Shown here: positions 35,798 to 44,145 of the stretch, piece after piece
How the letters are laid out: each line of letters opens with the position of its first letter
Position numbering within the stretch: position 1 is the first letter of the stretch
DNA from: Butyricicoccus sp. OM04-18BH
Lineage (GTDB): Bacteria; Bacillota; Clostridia; Oscillospirales; Butyricicoccaceae
Direction: 5' to 3'
Assembly (NCBI RefSeq): GCF_003481705.1
Contig: NZ_QULN01000002.1
Span: 399,396 to 463,395 of the forward strand
DNA length: 64,000 bases
The notes under the pieces: model-generated
The model's input: the letters and a program-made list of their open reading frames with translations, nothing else
What the model was told of the DNA's origin: nothing
The model's database searches: none
Translations under genes and position numbers: made by a program

Positions 35798-37210
35798 ATG
35801 GCAGCGACAAGATTGATTGCACTCCATGTGAATAAGGGAAAGACGGTCGCTCAATGTTTGGCAGACAGAACCGACTACTCACAAAATGCCGCAAAAACCA
35901 ATGATGGCGAATTTATCAGTTCCTATGAGTGTGATCCAAAGACAGCAGATGAGGAATTTCTGCTTTCCAAACGGCAGTATCAGCATATTACCGGCAGACA
36001 GCAGAAGAACAATATCATCGCATACCAGATACGCCAGTCCTTTAAGCCGGGAGAAATCACCCCGGAAGAAGCGAACCAAGTCGGCTATGAAACAGCGATG
36101 CGATGGACAAAGGGAAAACACGCTTTCATCGTTGCGACCCACATCGACAAATCCCACATTCACAATCATATCATTTATAATTCGACCTCGCTGGATGCCA
36201 CACGGAAATTCAAAAACTTCTTTCTTTCCGGTCTGGCGGTGCAAAGACTCAGTGATATGGTTTGCCTGGAACACGGGCTGTCCATTATTACACCGAAGCC
36301 GTATCGGGAGCGCCAGAAAAGAACTGTTTATCCCAAGAAGCGTACCCAGCGTGACGAATTATGTGATGCGATTGATGCGGTGCTGAAGCAGAAACCAAAG
36401 AGCTTTGATGGCTTTGTTCAGGCTCTGGCTGACATGGGATTTGAGTTCAAGGATGGAAAGCAGCCTGCGTTCAAGGGCGAGAATCAGAAGCGTTTCATTC
36501 GGCTGCGTTCCCTGGGCGAAGGATATAGCAAAGAGGAAATTCAAGCGGTTATCTCCGGCAAGAACCTGCACAAATCAAAAGGCGGCTCTGCCAAGGCTCC
36601 TGCCCCGAAGCAGTTCCAGATGCTGATTGATATTCAGGCAAAGATGGCCGAGGGCAAGACGGTCGGTTATGAAAAGTGGGCGAAGAAGTTCAACCGAAAA
36701 GAAGCTGCCCGAACGGTAATCCTACTGAAAGAAAAAGGCTTGGGCAACTACGACGATCTGACTGCTCATATTGAAAATCTGTCTGCCCGGTTCGATGCGC
36801 TTTCTGATTCTATCAAGGTCGCAGAGAAACGTATGGTTGAGGTTCAGGCGTTGCAGCAGCACATCAAAAATTATCGCAACACAAGGCAAATTTATATCGA
36901 GTACCGCAAGTCTGGATATAGCAAAAAATTCTTTGAAGAACACCGTCAGGAAATCACAATTCATAAAGCGGCGAAGCAAGCCTTTGATGAATTGCAGATT
37001 ACAAAGCTCCCGTCCATGCAATCATTGTATGAGGAGTTTCATCAGCTGGCAGTCCAGAAAAAGCAGGACTACGCTGAGTACCGTCAGATCAGAAAAGAGA
37101 AAGAAGAACTGCTGATTGCCAAACGGACGGTTGAAACGATTTTGAATATCGACAGGCAGAAAGAGCAGGAAAAAGAGAAAGAGAAAGAGGAAAAGAAGAA
37201 CTTCCGTTAA
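35798..37210 (+). CDS. MobA/VirD2-type relaxase
   Basis: Nicks oriT and leads the transferred strand. About 470 aa; the N-terminal relaxase domain has AATRLIALHVNKGKT and the metal-binding histidine motif THIDKSHIHNHIIYNS (~110). A central helical region and a highly charged coiled-coil C-terminus (EKEKEKEEKKNFR) follow. ATG 35798 is preferred, since AAGGAA is 10 nt upstream; GTG 35789 overlaps it. A strong terminator follows the stop. Confidence 0.92.
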   Translation: MAATRLIALHVNKGKTVAQCLADRTDYSQNAAKTNDGEFISSYECDPKTADEEFLLSKRQYQHITGRQQKNNIIAYQIRQSFKPGEITPEEANQVGYETAMRWTKGKHAFIVATHIDKSHIHNHIIYNSTSLDATRKFKNFFLSGLAVQRLSDMVCLEHGLSIITPKPYRERQKRTVYPKKRTQRDELCDAIDAVLKQKPKSFDGFVQALADMGFEFKDGKQPAFKGENQKRFIRLRSLGEGYSKEEIQAVISGKNLHKSKGGSAKAPAPKQFQMLIDIQAKMAEGKTVGYEKWAKKFNRKEAARTVILLKEKGLGNYDDLTAHIENLSARFDALSDSIKVAEKRMVEVQALQQHIKNYRNTRQIYIEYRKSGYSKKFFEEHRQEITIHKAAKQAFDELQITKLPSMQSLYEEFHQLAVQKKQDYAEYRQIRKEKEELLIAKRTVETILNIDRQKEQEKEKEKEEKKNFR

Positions 37211-37270
37211 AGCAAAAAGCCACGGTCTGCACTCCCCAAAGGGTGCGGATCGTGGCTGCTTTTTTGCTTT
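37211..37270 (+). terminator. terminator after the relaxase gene
   Basis: AGCCACG...CGTGGCT with inner CTGCAC/GTGCGG stem and TTTTTT. It ends the rightward transfer block. The 37271-37488 stretch after it holds only a short CATCATC/GATGATG hairpin. Confidence 0.85.
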
Positions 37271-37488
37271 TCGATTTCGGTGCTTTCAACCATGGGCAAA
37301 TTTTTATTCTACTGTTCTTTGAGAAACGATTGAAAATCGTGTAGCCATCATCGGCAGATGATGTTCAAAGGGGATTGGGGATGCTTCCCCAACAAGCAAA
37401 TTTGCGAAGATTGCACCGAAGGGAAAATCGAGAAAATGAGTGAACCTGTACAGGTTTACACTGCTTGCCAATTTGTGAGATTATGAAT

Positions 37489-38358
37489 TTAGTATCGAGA
37501 ATAGGGTACACCTAAATTTTGCAATGCTGCAACCCTATCATCGTTGCATGGATGAGTTGAGTATATTGCACTGAGAAAACCATCATGCGGAACATCTGAG
37601 ATATGTTGGTCTAATACCGTCGCTAATTCAAGACCAAAACCAATTTTATAAGCAAATTCATCAGCCAGATACTCATTTTGTCTCATAGACCACATCAGAA
37701 AAAGCATACAGAACTTTACCCATAACCAAGAAAGTGCTGTTGATATTCCTGCGAAAACTGCGGTAATTATACCCATTACACCACTACGAGAGCATATTGC
37801 GAACAGCCCCATGATTGCAGAAAAAATCCAGTAGGATATTTTGATTAACAGGAGGCACCCGGATATAAATATATTGCCCCCGCCAATCAATAATTGGATA
37901 ACAGTATGTCCGTATGAGAGATGTCCGATCTCATGGGCGAGAATTCCAAGTATCATATCATCGGAGAGTAAAAGCAATCCGTCAGTTATGCATAGTGTTT
38001 GCCTACCTAGAGCAAATGCATTTGGAGCAGGATCATGGATAATCTTCACTTTCACTTTTTTAGGACAGTATGATGTGTTCTCTTTTGCTTTATCTAAAAC
38101 ATATTGAACCAGCGGGACAACTCGAAGTTTTATATCTACTCTTTTTATATCGCTTGCTCCTGCGAAGGCAGCCAGGCACATTTCGCCTAATGGGGATAAG
38201 CTGATAGCTACTGTGAAAAAGTAAATACAAATCAGTTCAACAATGCTTCCTGACGAACCGAACACAGCAACAATCAGCAGAATATTAAGAGTAAAGAACA
38301 GAAGAGTTCCTAAGTTTGAGAAGCGAACAATTCTGCCTACACGATGCCAAATATCCAT
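37489..38358 (-). CDS. M48-family membrane metallopeptidase
   Basis: About 289 aa. Two transmembrane segments at the N-terminus (20-40, 45-65), the zinc motif HEIGH followed by LSYGH, two further membrane segments (~165-225) and the third ligand region RQNEYLADEFAYKIG. This matches HtpX/Ste24-like peptidases. ATG 38358 follows GGGGGG; an upstream start is weaker. It is the last gene of a leftward cargo run that begins with two toxin-like genes and may process or regulate them. Confidence 0.85.
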   Translation of the reverse strand: MDIWHRVGRIVRFSNLGTLLFFTLNILLIVAVFGSSGSIVELICIYFFTVAISLSPLGEMCLAAFAGASDIKRVDIKLRVVPLVQYVLDKAKENTSYCPKKVKVKIIHDPAPNAFALGRQTLCITDGLLLLSDDMILGILAHEIGHLSYGHTVIQLLIGGGNIFISGCLLLIKISYWIFSAIMGLFAICSRSGVMGIITAVFAGISTALSWLWVKFCMLFLMWSMRQNEYLADEFAYKIGFGLELATVLDQHISDVPHDGFLSAIYSTHPCNDDRVAALQNLGVPYSRY

Positions 38359-38407
38359 AATGCACCCCCCTTTTATCGTGTTGTTGGTTTGAGCTTGCAT
38401 TGTTTAA

Positions 38408-38671
38408 TTACTCAAATGTAAAGAAATCTTTGTTTCGCTCTTTGAACAGAGCAAAGACAGTCTCTAACACAAATTCGTTTTCAACACCAACATATTCTTC
38501 TGTTTCATCGTCAATTTCTTTCAGCTGCAAAATAACAACTTGCCCATCCGAATCTCCAATAGGAAGCAGGACAACATATTCGTTCTGGCGATACGGTATT
38601 AAGTCAAGAAATTCAAATTCAACTTCGTTCCCATTCTCATCATTCAAAGTTATAATGTTGTCTTCATCCAT
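38408..38671 (-). CDS. DUF1292-family protein
   Basis: An 87-aa acidic protein: NIITLNDENGNEVEFEFLDL, VVLLPIGDSDGQVVILQL and a terminal VFALFKERNKDFF segment, matching the small DUF1292 fold. Its place downstream of toxin-like genes makes an immunity role possible, but DUF1292 is also a housekeeping family in Bacillota. Confidence 0.75.
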   Translation of the reverse strand: MDEDNIITLNDENGNEVEFEFLDLIPYRQNEYVVLLPIGDSDGQVVILQLKEIDDETEEYVGVENEFVLETVFALFKERNKDFFTFE

Positions 38672-38687
38672 GTCGTCGTTCCTTTTC

Positions 38688-38942
38688 TTAATATAAATAA
38701 TTATCGTTGATAATGATGCCTAATAGTTCAAAGAGATTATCCTTTTTGGAAAGAATGCATTTTTTCATGGCTTGTTTAATTTGTTCCGTTGAAATGCTAT
38801 CAGGCAACATTTCCCTTGGGACACCATGACCGAATTGCCGAAAATACTGTTCTTCGATTTCATAATACTCATTATCAATTTTCGGTTCAGGTGTATTAAG
38901 GAAGCTATTCATAAAATCTGCAACGCTCTTGTTTTTGTCCAT
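38688..38942 (-). CDS. hypothetical protein, candidate immunity protein
   Basis: Eighty-four residues, acidic, no membrane segment, no recognised family. It starts 9 nt after the zincin-toxin gene (stop at 38952), the usual place for an immunity gene. ATG 38942 follows GGTAGGTG. Function inferred from position only. Confidence 0.6.
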   Translation of the reverse strand: MDKNKSVADFMNSFLNTPEPKIDNEYYEIEEQYFRQFGHGVPREMLPDSISTEQIKQAMKKCILSKKDNLFELLGIIINDNYLY

Positions 38943-38951
38943 TGTATGCAC

Positions 38952-39992
38952 CTACCTTTCTCTGCTCAAGACCCTAACATGATTATCTGGTCTAATAGAA
39001 TCAATCATTGAAGAAAAAATACCAAACGCTGTAGGAAAGAAATTTGCTAATAGCTCTAATTTGCCTTGGTCTCCCATAGACGCTTCAAAAAAGTGGGCAA
39101 AGGCTTCTGCTTGTAGATTGCCCGGTCTCGTCCAATAGTTCCTTGAGTGACCATAATTTCCGTGCAATTGACCATTTGTTGTCGCATCAATTAAGTCCGA
39201 GAAGGAGTGAGCTGAATCCTGCCTAATACGGGTCAGAAAAGCAGTTTGCTTTTCCACTGGAAGATTGTTATATAAGCTCAGGATTCTTTGTCCGTCCTCA
39301 ACCAGTGCCTCAGCAAATTCTGGAGTATTGGATAGATTGCTCCGATAGTTGCACGAAGCATGGTCGATCATGTGAGCAAGCTCGTGGAAATAAGTTGTTC
39401 CTGCACCTCTTGGATTTGTCATATCAGAAGCTGCATTGTAGTAGACTCCTCGTGAATGCCCTATATAATTTCCCGGTGAGTAATGTGCTGTCTGATCCGG
39501 TGGATATTCAGAATCTTGTATCATCAGTTTACCAGCGAAATGGTCAAACACTTCTCTGACATTCTGCTCTGCATTTTCATGGCGTTGTGATATAACAGCG
39601 ATATATCCGTCTGGTGTGCTACCTTGGGTTAGCACGCCAAGGCAATACTGATAAGACGAATTACCAACATTAGGTGTTTGCAGACCCTGGAGGAAAGAAT
39701 TTCGTGCAGAAGGAGTGTCCAAATTAACATTATCATATTCTTGTACACTTTTGGCAAGTGAAGCAACGTATTTTTCGGCCTGAAGCATAATCTGTAAAAT
39801 ATCATTCAGGGCTTTGTTGCAATCTTTTACGATAGTTCCCAGCTCATCGTACTTCTTGTCATTCCATCCAATTCCCAATTGCTGATATTTCATCTTCACA
39901 GAACTTCTTGTAGTTTCGATAGAAGAAATGGAGGTCCGCATATTTTTCAGTATTGTCAGTAATTGAGTTGCATCAGCATTTACGTTGCTCAA
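38952..39992 (-). CDS. WXG100-like secreted toxin with zincin C-terminus
   Basis: A 346-aa two-part protein. Residues 1-90 form a helical hairpin with IGWNDKKYDEL at the turn (Trp ~43), about 60% identical to the head of the neighbouring 40012 protein. The C-terminal part (~125-346) is a zinc-peptidase-like domain with HELAHMIDH (His 203 and 207) and a likely third ligand in QAEAFAHFFEA (Glu ~296). This head-plus-variable-tail design is that of type VII-secreted polymorphic toxins. TTG start 7 nt after GGAGG. Confidence 0.7.
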   Translation of the reverse strand: MSNVNADATQLLTILKNMRTSISSIETTRSSVKMKYQQLGIGWNDKKYDELGTIVKDCNKALNDILQIMLQAEKYVASLAKSVQEYDNVNLDTPSARNSFLQGLQTPNVGNSSYQYCLGVLTQGSTPDGYIAVISQRHENAEQNVREVFDHFAGKLMIQDSEYPPDQTAHYSPGNYIGHSRGVYYNAASDMTNPRGAGTTYFHELAHMIDHASCNYRSNLSNTPEFAEALVEDGQRILSLYNNLPVEKQTAFLTRIRQDSAHSFSDLIDATTNGQLHGNYGHSRNYWTRPGNLQAEAFAHFFEASMGDQGKLELLANFFPTAFGIFSSMIDSIRPDNHVRVLSRER

Positions 39993-40011
39993 ACACTCAC
40001 CTCCTCATTTG

Positions 40012-40881
40012 TTAATCATTTCGAGTGTAGCTACCTGTTACTAAAACCGGGATATATGTATCAAGCGATTGAGCTGCAAGTGTTCGATGTCGCCCATCAC
40101 TCTGAAATACATAATAAGAACCTACCTGCGCAACCTGGACAGGATTATTGTAATAGCTACGAATGGTATCATCTAACACTGGGTTTTGTGAAAGCTCATC
40201 CAAAGACATTCCTGACTCAGTATTTTGACGAACATCTTGGATGTGCGAAGCTCGCCTTAGAATGTTTTCTCTCGACCATCCCTCTCGACCATTCCGTGTC
40301 CAAAATCCTTCCGGGTTCCCAAGTTCTCGGTCACTGAGATAAACTCCTTCAATATCCCTTGCTCTAACGTATACGAGTTCTGGATTTTCATTTCGAGAAA
40401 AGGTATAGTTCCCGTTCTCCCAATAATCTCGATATTCTTCATAGTGATTTCCACGGGAAAAATATCGTTCAGCTGATAGTCTGTCTTGAACAAATGCAAG
40501 ATTAGAACCAAAGGTATTTGACTCAAAGGTGGTTGTATCTGCACTTGATGGTGTAACAGCAAAACTACTGGTCTGAGGTGTGCTTGCAGATATTCCATTT
40601 GTAGATCCTAGTTGAACACTTTCGTATTCACTAAGGCTCTTGGCGAGTAAAGCCACATATTTTTCTGCTTGAAGCATAATTACCAATATGTCATTGAGAG
40701 CCTTGTTGCAGTCTCTTACAACCACGCCCAACTCGTTGTATTTTTTATCTTGCCATCCAGCACCTAACTGTTCATATTTCATCTTTACAGATTTTTTGGT
40801 AGTTTCGATGGAGGAAATGGAATCCTGCATTTTTTTCAGCATTGCGAATAGCTGAACGGAGTCAGCATTTACCATACTCAT
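40012..40881 (-). CDS. WXG100-like secreted toxin with ParB-like tail
   Basis: A 289-aa protein with the same helical head (GAGWQDKKYNEL at the turn, DCNKALNDILVIMLQAEKYV) as its neighbour, a Ser/Thr-rich linker (~92-125) and an unrelated C-terminal domain. The tail contains YYVFQSDGRHRTLAAQ, which resembles the DGxHR motif of ParB/sulfiredoxin-like nucleases. ATG 40881 follows GGAGG. It is the first gene of the leftward run; the zincin gene starts 19 nt after its stop. Confidence 0.65.
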   Translation of the reverse strand: MSMVNADSVQLFAMLKKMQDSISSIETTKKSVKMKYEQLGAGWQDKKYNELGVVVRDCNKALNDILVIMLQAEKYVALLAKSLSEYESVQLGSTNGISASTPQTSSFAVTPSSADTTTFESNTFGSNLAFVQDRLSAERYFSRGNHYEEYRDYWENGNYTFSRNENPELVYVRARDIEGVYLSDRELGNPEGFWTRNGREGWSRENILRRASHIQDVRQNTESGMSLDELSQNPVLDDTIRSYYNNPVQVAQVGSYYVFQSDGRHRTLAAQSLDTYIPVLVTGSYTRND

Positions 40882-40924
40882 TTCATCACCTCCTGGCAGC
40901 GGATTTTGTGAAGTGCAAAGCGGC

Positions 40925-40950
40925 GATGTGTCAGGAAAGTCTGACACATC
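40925..40950. promoter_or_regulatory. perfect hairpin upstream of toxin genes
   Basis: GATGTGTCAG (40925-40934) and CTGACACATC (40941-40950) form a 10-bp perfect inverted repeat 44 bp upstream of the first toxin ATG. It could be an operator or an RNA leader hairpin. Confidence 0.45.
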
Positions 40951-41151
40951 ACTGCTTCGGCAAGATTTAATTTAGAGAGGAAAGAAATTGTTCCAACTCA
41001 GCAGCGGTCGGTGCAATGTACGGTTTCATCTGGTAAGTATCCTTAACACCGTCTGTGAAGTATACGCTCCTTTCTTTTTTCGTTTTGTTGGTTCATTTTC
41101 GCCAGTGTGTTCGTGTCGTTTGCTGTGACGAGAACGCAACATAGACACAAA

Positions 41152-41197
41152 GAAAACACAAGGGCGAGCTTGCTCGTTTATATACCCTTGTGTTTTC
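41152..41197. repeat. nested hairpin in the gap before the erm(B) block
   Basis: A 13-bp perfect stem (41152-41164/41185-41197) encloses a second hairpin CGAGC-TT-GCTCG. It lies in the gene-free 40951-41334 stretch that separates toxin cargo from the Inc18-derived block. No T run, so not an obvious terminator. Confidence 0.5.
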
Positions 41198-41334
41198 GAC
41201 TGGATATGTTAAGGTAACAAACAGTAAATGACACGTTACAGACTGCAAAATGTACCAACTGAAAAAAGAAAGAATACCGTTGTGTGCTTTATTTCTCGAT
41301 CAGCTTTTCAAACATGAGGAAAGGTTTTTATAAA

Positions 41335-41371
41335 AAAAGAGTAGTTACCGTTTTTTGGTAACTACTCTTTT
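41335..41371 (-). terminator. terminator of the zeta toxin remnant
   Basis: Fifteen-bp perfect stem (41335-41349/41357-41371) immediately after the zeta stop codon, with A/T tracts on both sides. Confidence 0.8.
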
Positions 41372-41384
41372 CCTTTTTTAAGGT

Positions 41385-41687
41385 TTAAAGTCCTGGAAGT
41401 TTAGGTGTTTTGGGTATTGGTGGTGTAGGTAGCTGCAAGCTTTCCAATTTTTGTTGAATTGCTTTAAATTCAGGGGTTTCTTGGTGTTGATTTTGAACCA
41501 TTTTTTGCTCTATTCTCTCCAAAGTCGGTTGAATTTCTTTCCCTGATACTTTACGATTTAATTCTCTTTCTAAGGTCTCTTTCGGACTAATGGAAGGCGT
41601 TTCTAAACTTGAATAGAAGTTTCACTCCTTCTCTATTATAAAGCCTTATATCGCTAAATAAGCCCGTTTTATGAAGGGTTTCTAAGC
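41385..41687 (-). pseudogene. zeta toxin C-terminal remnant
   Basis: Minus-strand translation gives the zeta (UDP-GlcNAc kinase toxin) C-terminus: [20 protein letters not shown], then after a 1-nt insertion near 41625 [18 protein letters not shown], and the end [11 protein letters not shown]. The frame break and the missing middle make it inactive. Its N-terminal partner is at 42577-42730; foreign DNA separates the two. Confidence 0.85.
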
Positions 41688-41974
41688 TGAAATGAACGGG
41701 TTTACACCCGGCCTTGACCTCCGCCCGCTGTCCCGCTGAATGGGTGGACAAGGCGGCCAATCCCTCAAAGTGCTTGGACGCTCTCTTTCTGATTTTGGAG
41801 CGTTTCTTTTCTAAAAATTGAAATGGGCGGGAAGCCATTTTAGGGCTTTCCCGCCTTGATTACTTTTTAGCAAAGACGGGCGTGACTGTCAACGGCGGCG
41901 CATGAAATGCGCCGTTCATCTTGACCGTTGACTGGCTCGGCTGGCTTTGCTATCTTCCTGACAAATGGGAATGT

Positions 41975-42520
41975 CTAAGATAGTAAAGACGTCCCACATG
42001 CAACTCTTTCTTTTATTGCGGAAACCGTATCTTTAATTGTGAATGTAGTTGTGTCTATGACATTTGATTCATATATCCCCAAACCGGAAAATTGCTCCCA
42101 CATTGTTTCCACTAATTCAATATTTGTTTTTCTATCTAATTTTGAGCGTTCCACAGCTCGCTTCATAGTTTCTTTTTTACTCGCTCTTAATACAATATAG
42201 TGTACCTCGTAATCTTCTTGGGCAAGAGCTTTCCATGGCTCCAAAAACCATGGCCCGACAATCCCATCTACAATTACATCATATCCGCCACGAGCATATC
42301 GCTTTGCAGCTTCTAAAAAGGCTTCAATGACAACCAGATTTTGCTTGTTGGATTCTGGCAAATGTGGTGGTATTGCGCCTTTGCTTAAGTAATGAAAAAA
42401 GTCATCGGTGTGCATATGCACTGATTTATCCATATCTGATTCCTTTGCGACAATTGACGCAGTTGTTGTTTTTCCTGTCCCCGGTGAGCCTGTAATCACA
42501 ATAATTCTTCCTTGATTCAT
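41975..42520 (-). CDS. P-loop kinase/AAA-type phosphotransferase
   Basis: A 181-aa small kinase-like protein with P-loop ITGSPGTGKTTTAS, HMHTDDFFHYL, VIVDGIVGPWFLEPW and a lid region KKETMKRAVERSKLD. It resembles chloramphenicol-phosphotransferase/zeta-like kinases (AAA_33). Substrate unknown; a resistance role is conceivable beside erm(B) but not shown. It lies inside the split zeta gene, with GC-rich hairpin-bearing DNA (41688-41974, e.g. GGCGGGAAGCC/GGGCTTTCCCGCC) of a different origin downstream. Confidence 0.75.
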   Translation of the reverse strand: MNQGRIIVITGSPGTGKTTTASIVAKESDMDKSVHMHTDDFFHYLSKGAIPPHLPESNKQNLVVIEAFLEAAKRYARGGYDVIVDGIVGPWFLEPWKALAQEDYEVHYIVLRASKKETMKRAVERSKLDRKTNIELVETMWEQFSGLGIYESNVIDTTTFTIKDTVSAIKERVACGTSLLS

Positions 42521-42576
42521 CTGTATTTTCCCTCACAATTTGAATTTATCACTTTGTTCCTGCCTGCTCAATCATC

Positions 42577-42730
42577 TTCTTCGCAAACTGGTTTTCCCTG
42601 ACCCTGATTGCCCACCAAGTAAAAAAGCGGTTGGCGATTCAACCGCTTTTTTACTTGAACCAATTCTTCTAAATTATCATTTAAGCGATTCTCAAACTGT
42701 TTGTCAGTAAAATTGACTATATTTGCCATA
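42577..42730 (-). pseudogene. zeta toxin N-terminal remnant
   Basis: Starts [20 protein letters not shown] as in Inc18 zeta. A 1-nt deletion after EELVQ shifts the frame; the P-loop [12 protein letters not shown] is legible in the next frame before the sequence breaks off. Inactive toxin. Confidence 0.85.
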
Positions 42731-42925
42731 TTAAGCCACTTTCTCTTTATTCAAAACTTGTTTTGAGTAACGATTCATTGACCGCCAATACTCATGAACG
42801 GCTTGTAATTCTTCTAAAGAATAATCAAAAAGATTTACACGTTTTGCAAGCTTTAATTGGTTTAATAAATTGACTTCCAATAATTGAGAGTCATTTTTAT
42901 TTAATTCATGGTTCAAAACATAGTT
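42731..42925 (-). pseudogene. epsilon antitoxin, N-terminally truncated
   Basis: Encodes the last ~64 residues of the 90-aa epsilon antitoxin (NYVLNHELNKNDSQLLEVNL through VLNKEKVA). The first ~26 residues are gone: the reading frame begins 3 nt after the erm(B) stop. An internal ATG at 42916 could give a 61-aa product. With zeta broken, loss of epsilon function is tolerated. Confidence 0.85.
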
Positions 42926-42928
42926 TAA

Positions 42929-43666
42929 TTATTTCCTCCCGTTAAATAATAGATAACTATTAAAAATAGACAATACTTGCTCATAAGTAACGGTACTTAA
43001 ATTGTTTACTTTGGCGTGTTTCATTGCTTGATGAAACTGATTTTTAGTAAACAGTTGACGATATTCTCGATTGACCCATTTTGAAACAAAGTACGTATAT
43101 AGCTTCCAATATTTATCTGGAACATCTGTGGTATGGCGGGTAAGTTTTATTAAGACACTGTTTACTTTTGGTTTAGGATGAAAGCATTCCGCTGGCAGCT
43201 TAAGCAATTGCTGAATCGAGACTTGAGTGTGCAAGAGCAACCCTAGTGTTCGGTGAATATCCAAGGTACGCTTGTAGAATCCTTCTTCAACAATCAGATA
43301 GATGTCAGACGCATGGCTTTCAAAAACCACTTTTTTAATAATTTGTGTGCTTAAATGGTAAGGAATACTCCCAACAATTTTATACCTCTGTTTGTTAGGG
43401 AATTGAAACTGTAGAATATCTTGGTGAATTAAAGTGACACGAGTATTCAGTTTTAATTTTTCTGACGATAAGTTGAATAGATGACTGTCTAATTCAATAG
43501 ACGTTACCTGTTTACTTATTTTAGCCAGTTTCGTCGTTAAATGCCCTTTACCTGTTCCAATTTCGTAAACGGTATCGGTTTCTTTTAAATTCAATTGTTT
43601 TATTATTTGGTTGAGTACTTTTTCACTCGTTAAAAAGTTTTGAGAATATTTTATATTTTTGTTCAT
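42929..43666 (-). CDS. erm(B): Erm(B) 23S rRNA adenine-N6 methyltransferase
   Basis: Dimethylates 23S rRNA A2058 and gives macrolide-lincosamide-streptogramin B resistance. Full length, 245 aa, from [16 protein letters not shown] to [13 protein letters not shown] motif [10 protein letters not shown] and catalytic-loop SIPYHL (residue 100 is Ser; both Ser and Asn forms are known). The usual leader peptide and attenuator are absent: an XRE gene ends 34 nt upstream. Expression therefore depends on the XRE transcript. Low GC and the epsilon-zeta remnants downstream mark an Inc18 plasmid origin. Confidence 0.97.
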
Positions 43667-43700
43667 GTAATACCCCTTTTTATTTGCTGTGAATATTCGC

Positions 43701-44045
43701 TCATTTTTCTTCCTCAATAAAAACTCTACCAGCTAACCAACATTCGTCTAATTCATTTGGGAATAATTCAAGCTGGCGAATCATATAATGTGTACTTGGA
43801 ATGTAATCAAAATAAAACAATAGTGCTAGATATAAACTCCATGGAATTGGGCGTGTCCGATTTTCGTAGGCACTATAAGTTTGTCGTGAAATACCAACAG
43901 CCGAAGCAATTTCTTCTTGTGATGCACCAACTTTTCCTCTGAGTGCGGGTAACTCAATCGCCAATTGAGTGGCCAAGTTCTCTTTCTCATCTTTACTAAA
44001 ATTCCAAAACTGCTTATAAGCATCTCGCCCTACAAATTGAATCAA
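43701..44045 (-). CDS. XRE-family regulator upstream of erm(B)
   Basis: About 114 aa with helix-turn-helix [20 protein letters not shown] (~60-80). TTG 44045 follows GGAGG by 7 nt; the longer reading to 44144 would run through the IR-L repeat and is unlikely. Co-directional with erm(B), 34 nt apart, so both are probably on one transcript. The inverted repeat 44070-44094 lies in its 5' leader. Confidence 0.8.
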
Positions 44046-44069
44046 TAAATCTCCTCCTGGGTATACTCT

Positions 44070-44094
44070 TTCGTAGAGTACATTACTCCACGAA
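44070..44094. repeat. IR-L: 25-bp inverted repeat, left copy
   Basis: Exact reverse complement of IR-R at 45456-45480. Each copy is itself a near-palindrome: 11-bp arms TTCGTAGAGTA/TACTCCACGAA around a 3-bp asymmetric centre. This is the form of a tyrosine-recombinase crossover site. Alternatively it is an operator for the adjacent XRE proteins. Confidence 0.85.
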
Positions 44095-44145
44095 AAAACA
44101 CCGCCAAACACTGAAAACTCAGCATTATTTGACGGTGTTGACAAT

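Noticed and set aside
43667..43717. N-terminal extension of Erm(B) upstream of 43666
   Set aside because: The known 245-aa protein starts at the ATG 43666 with its own AAAGGGG site.
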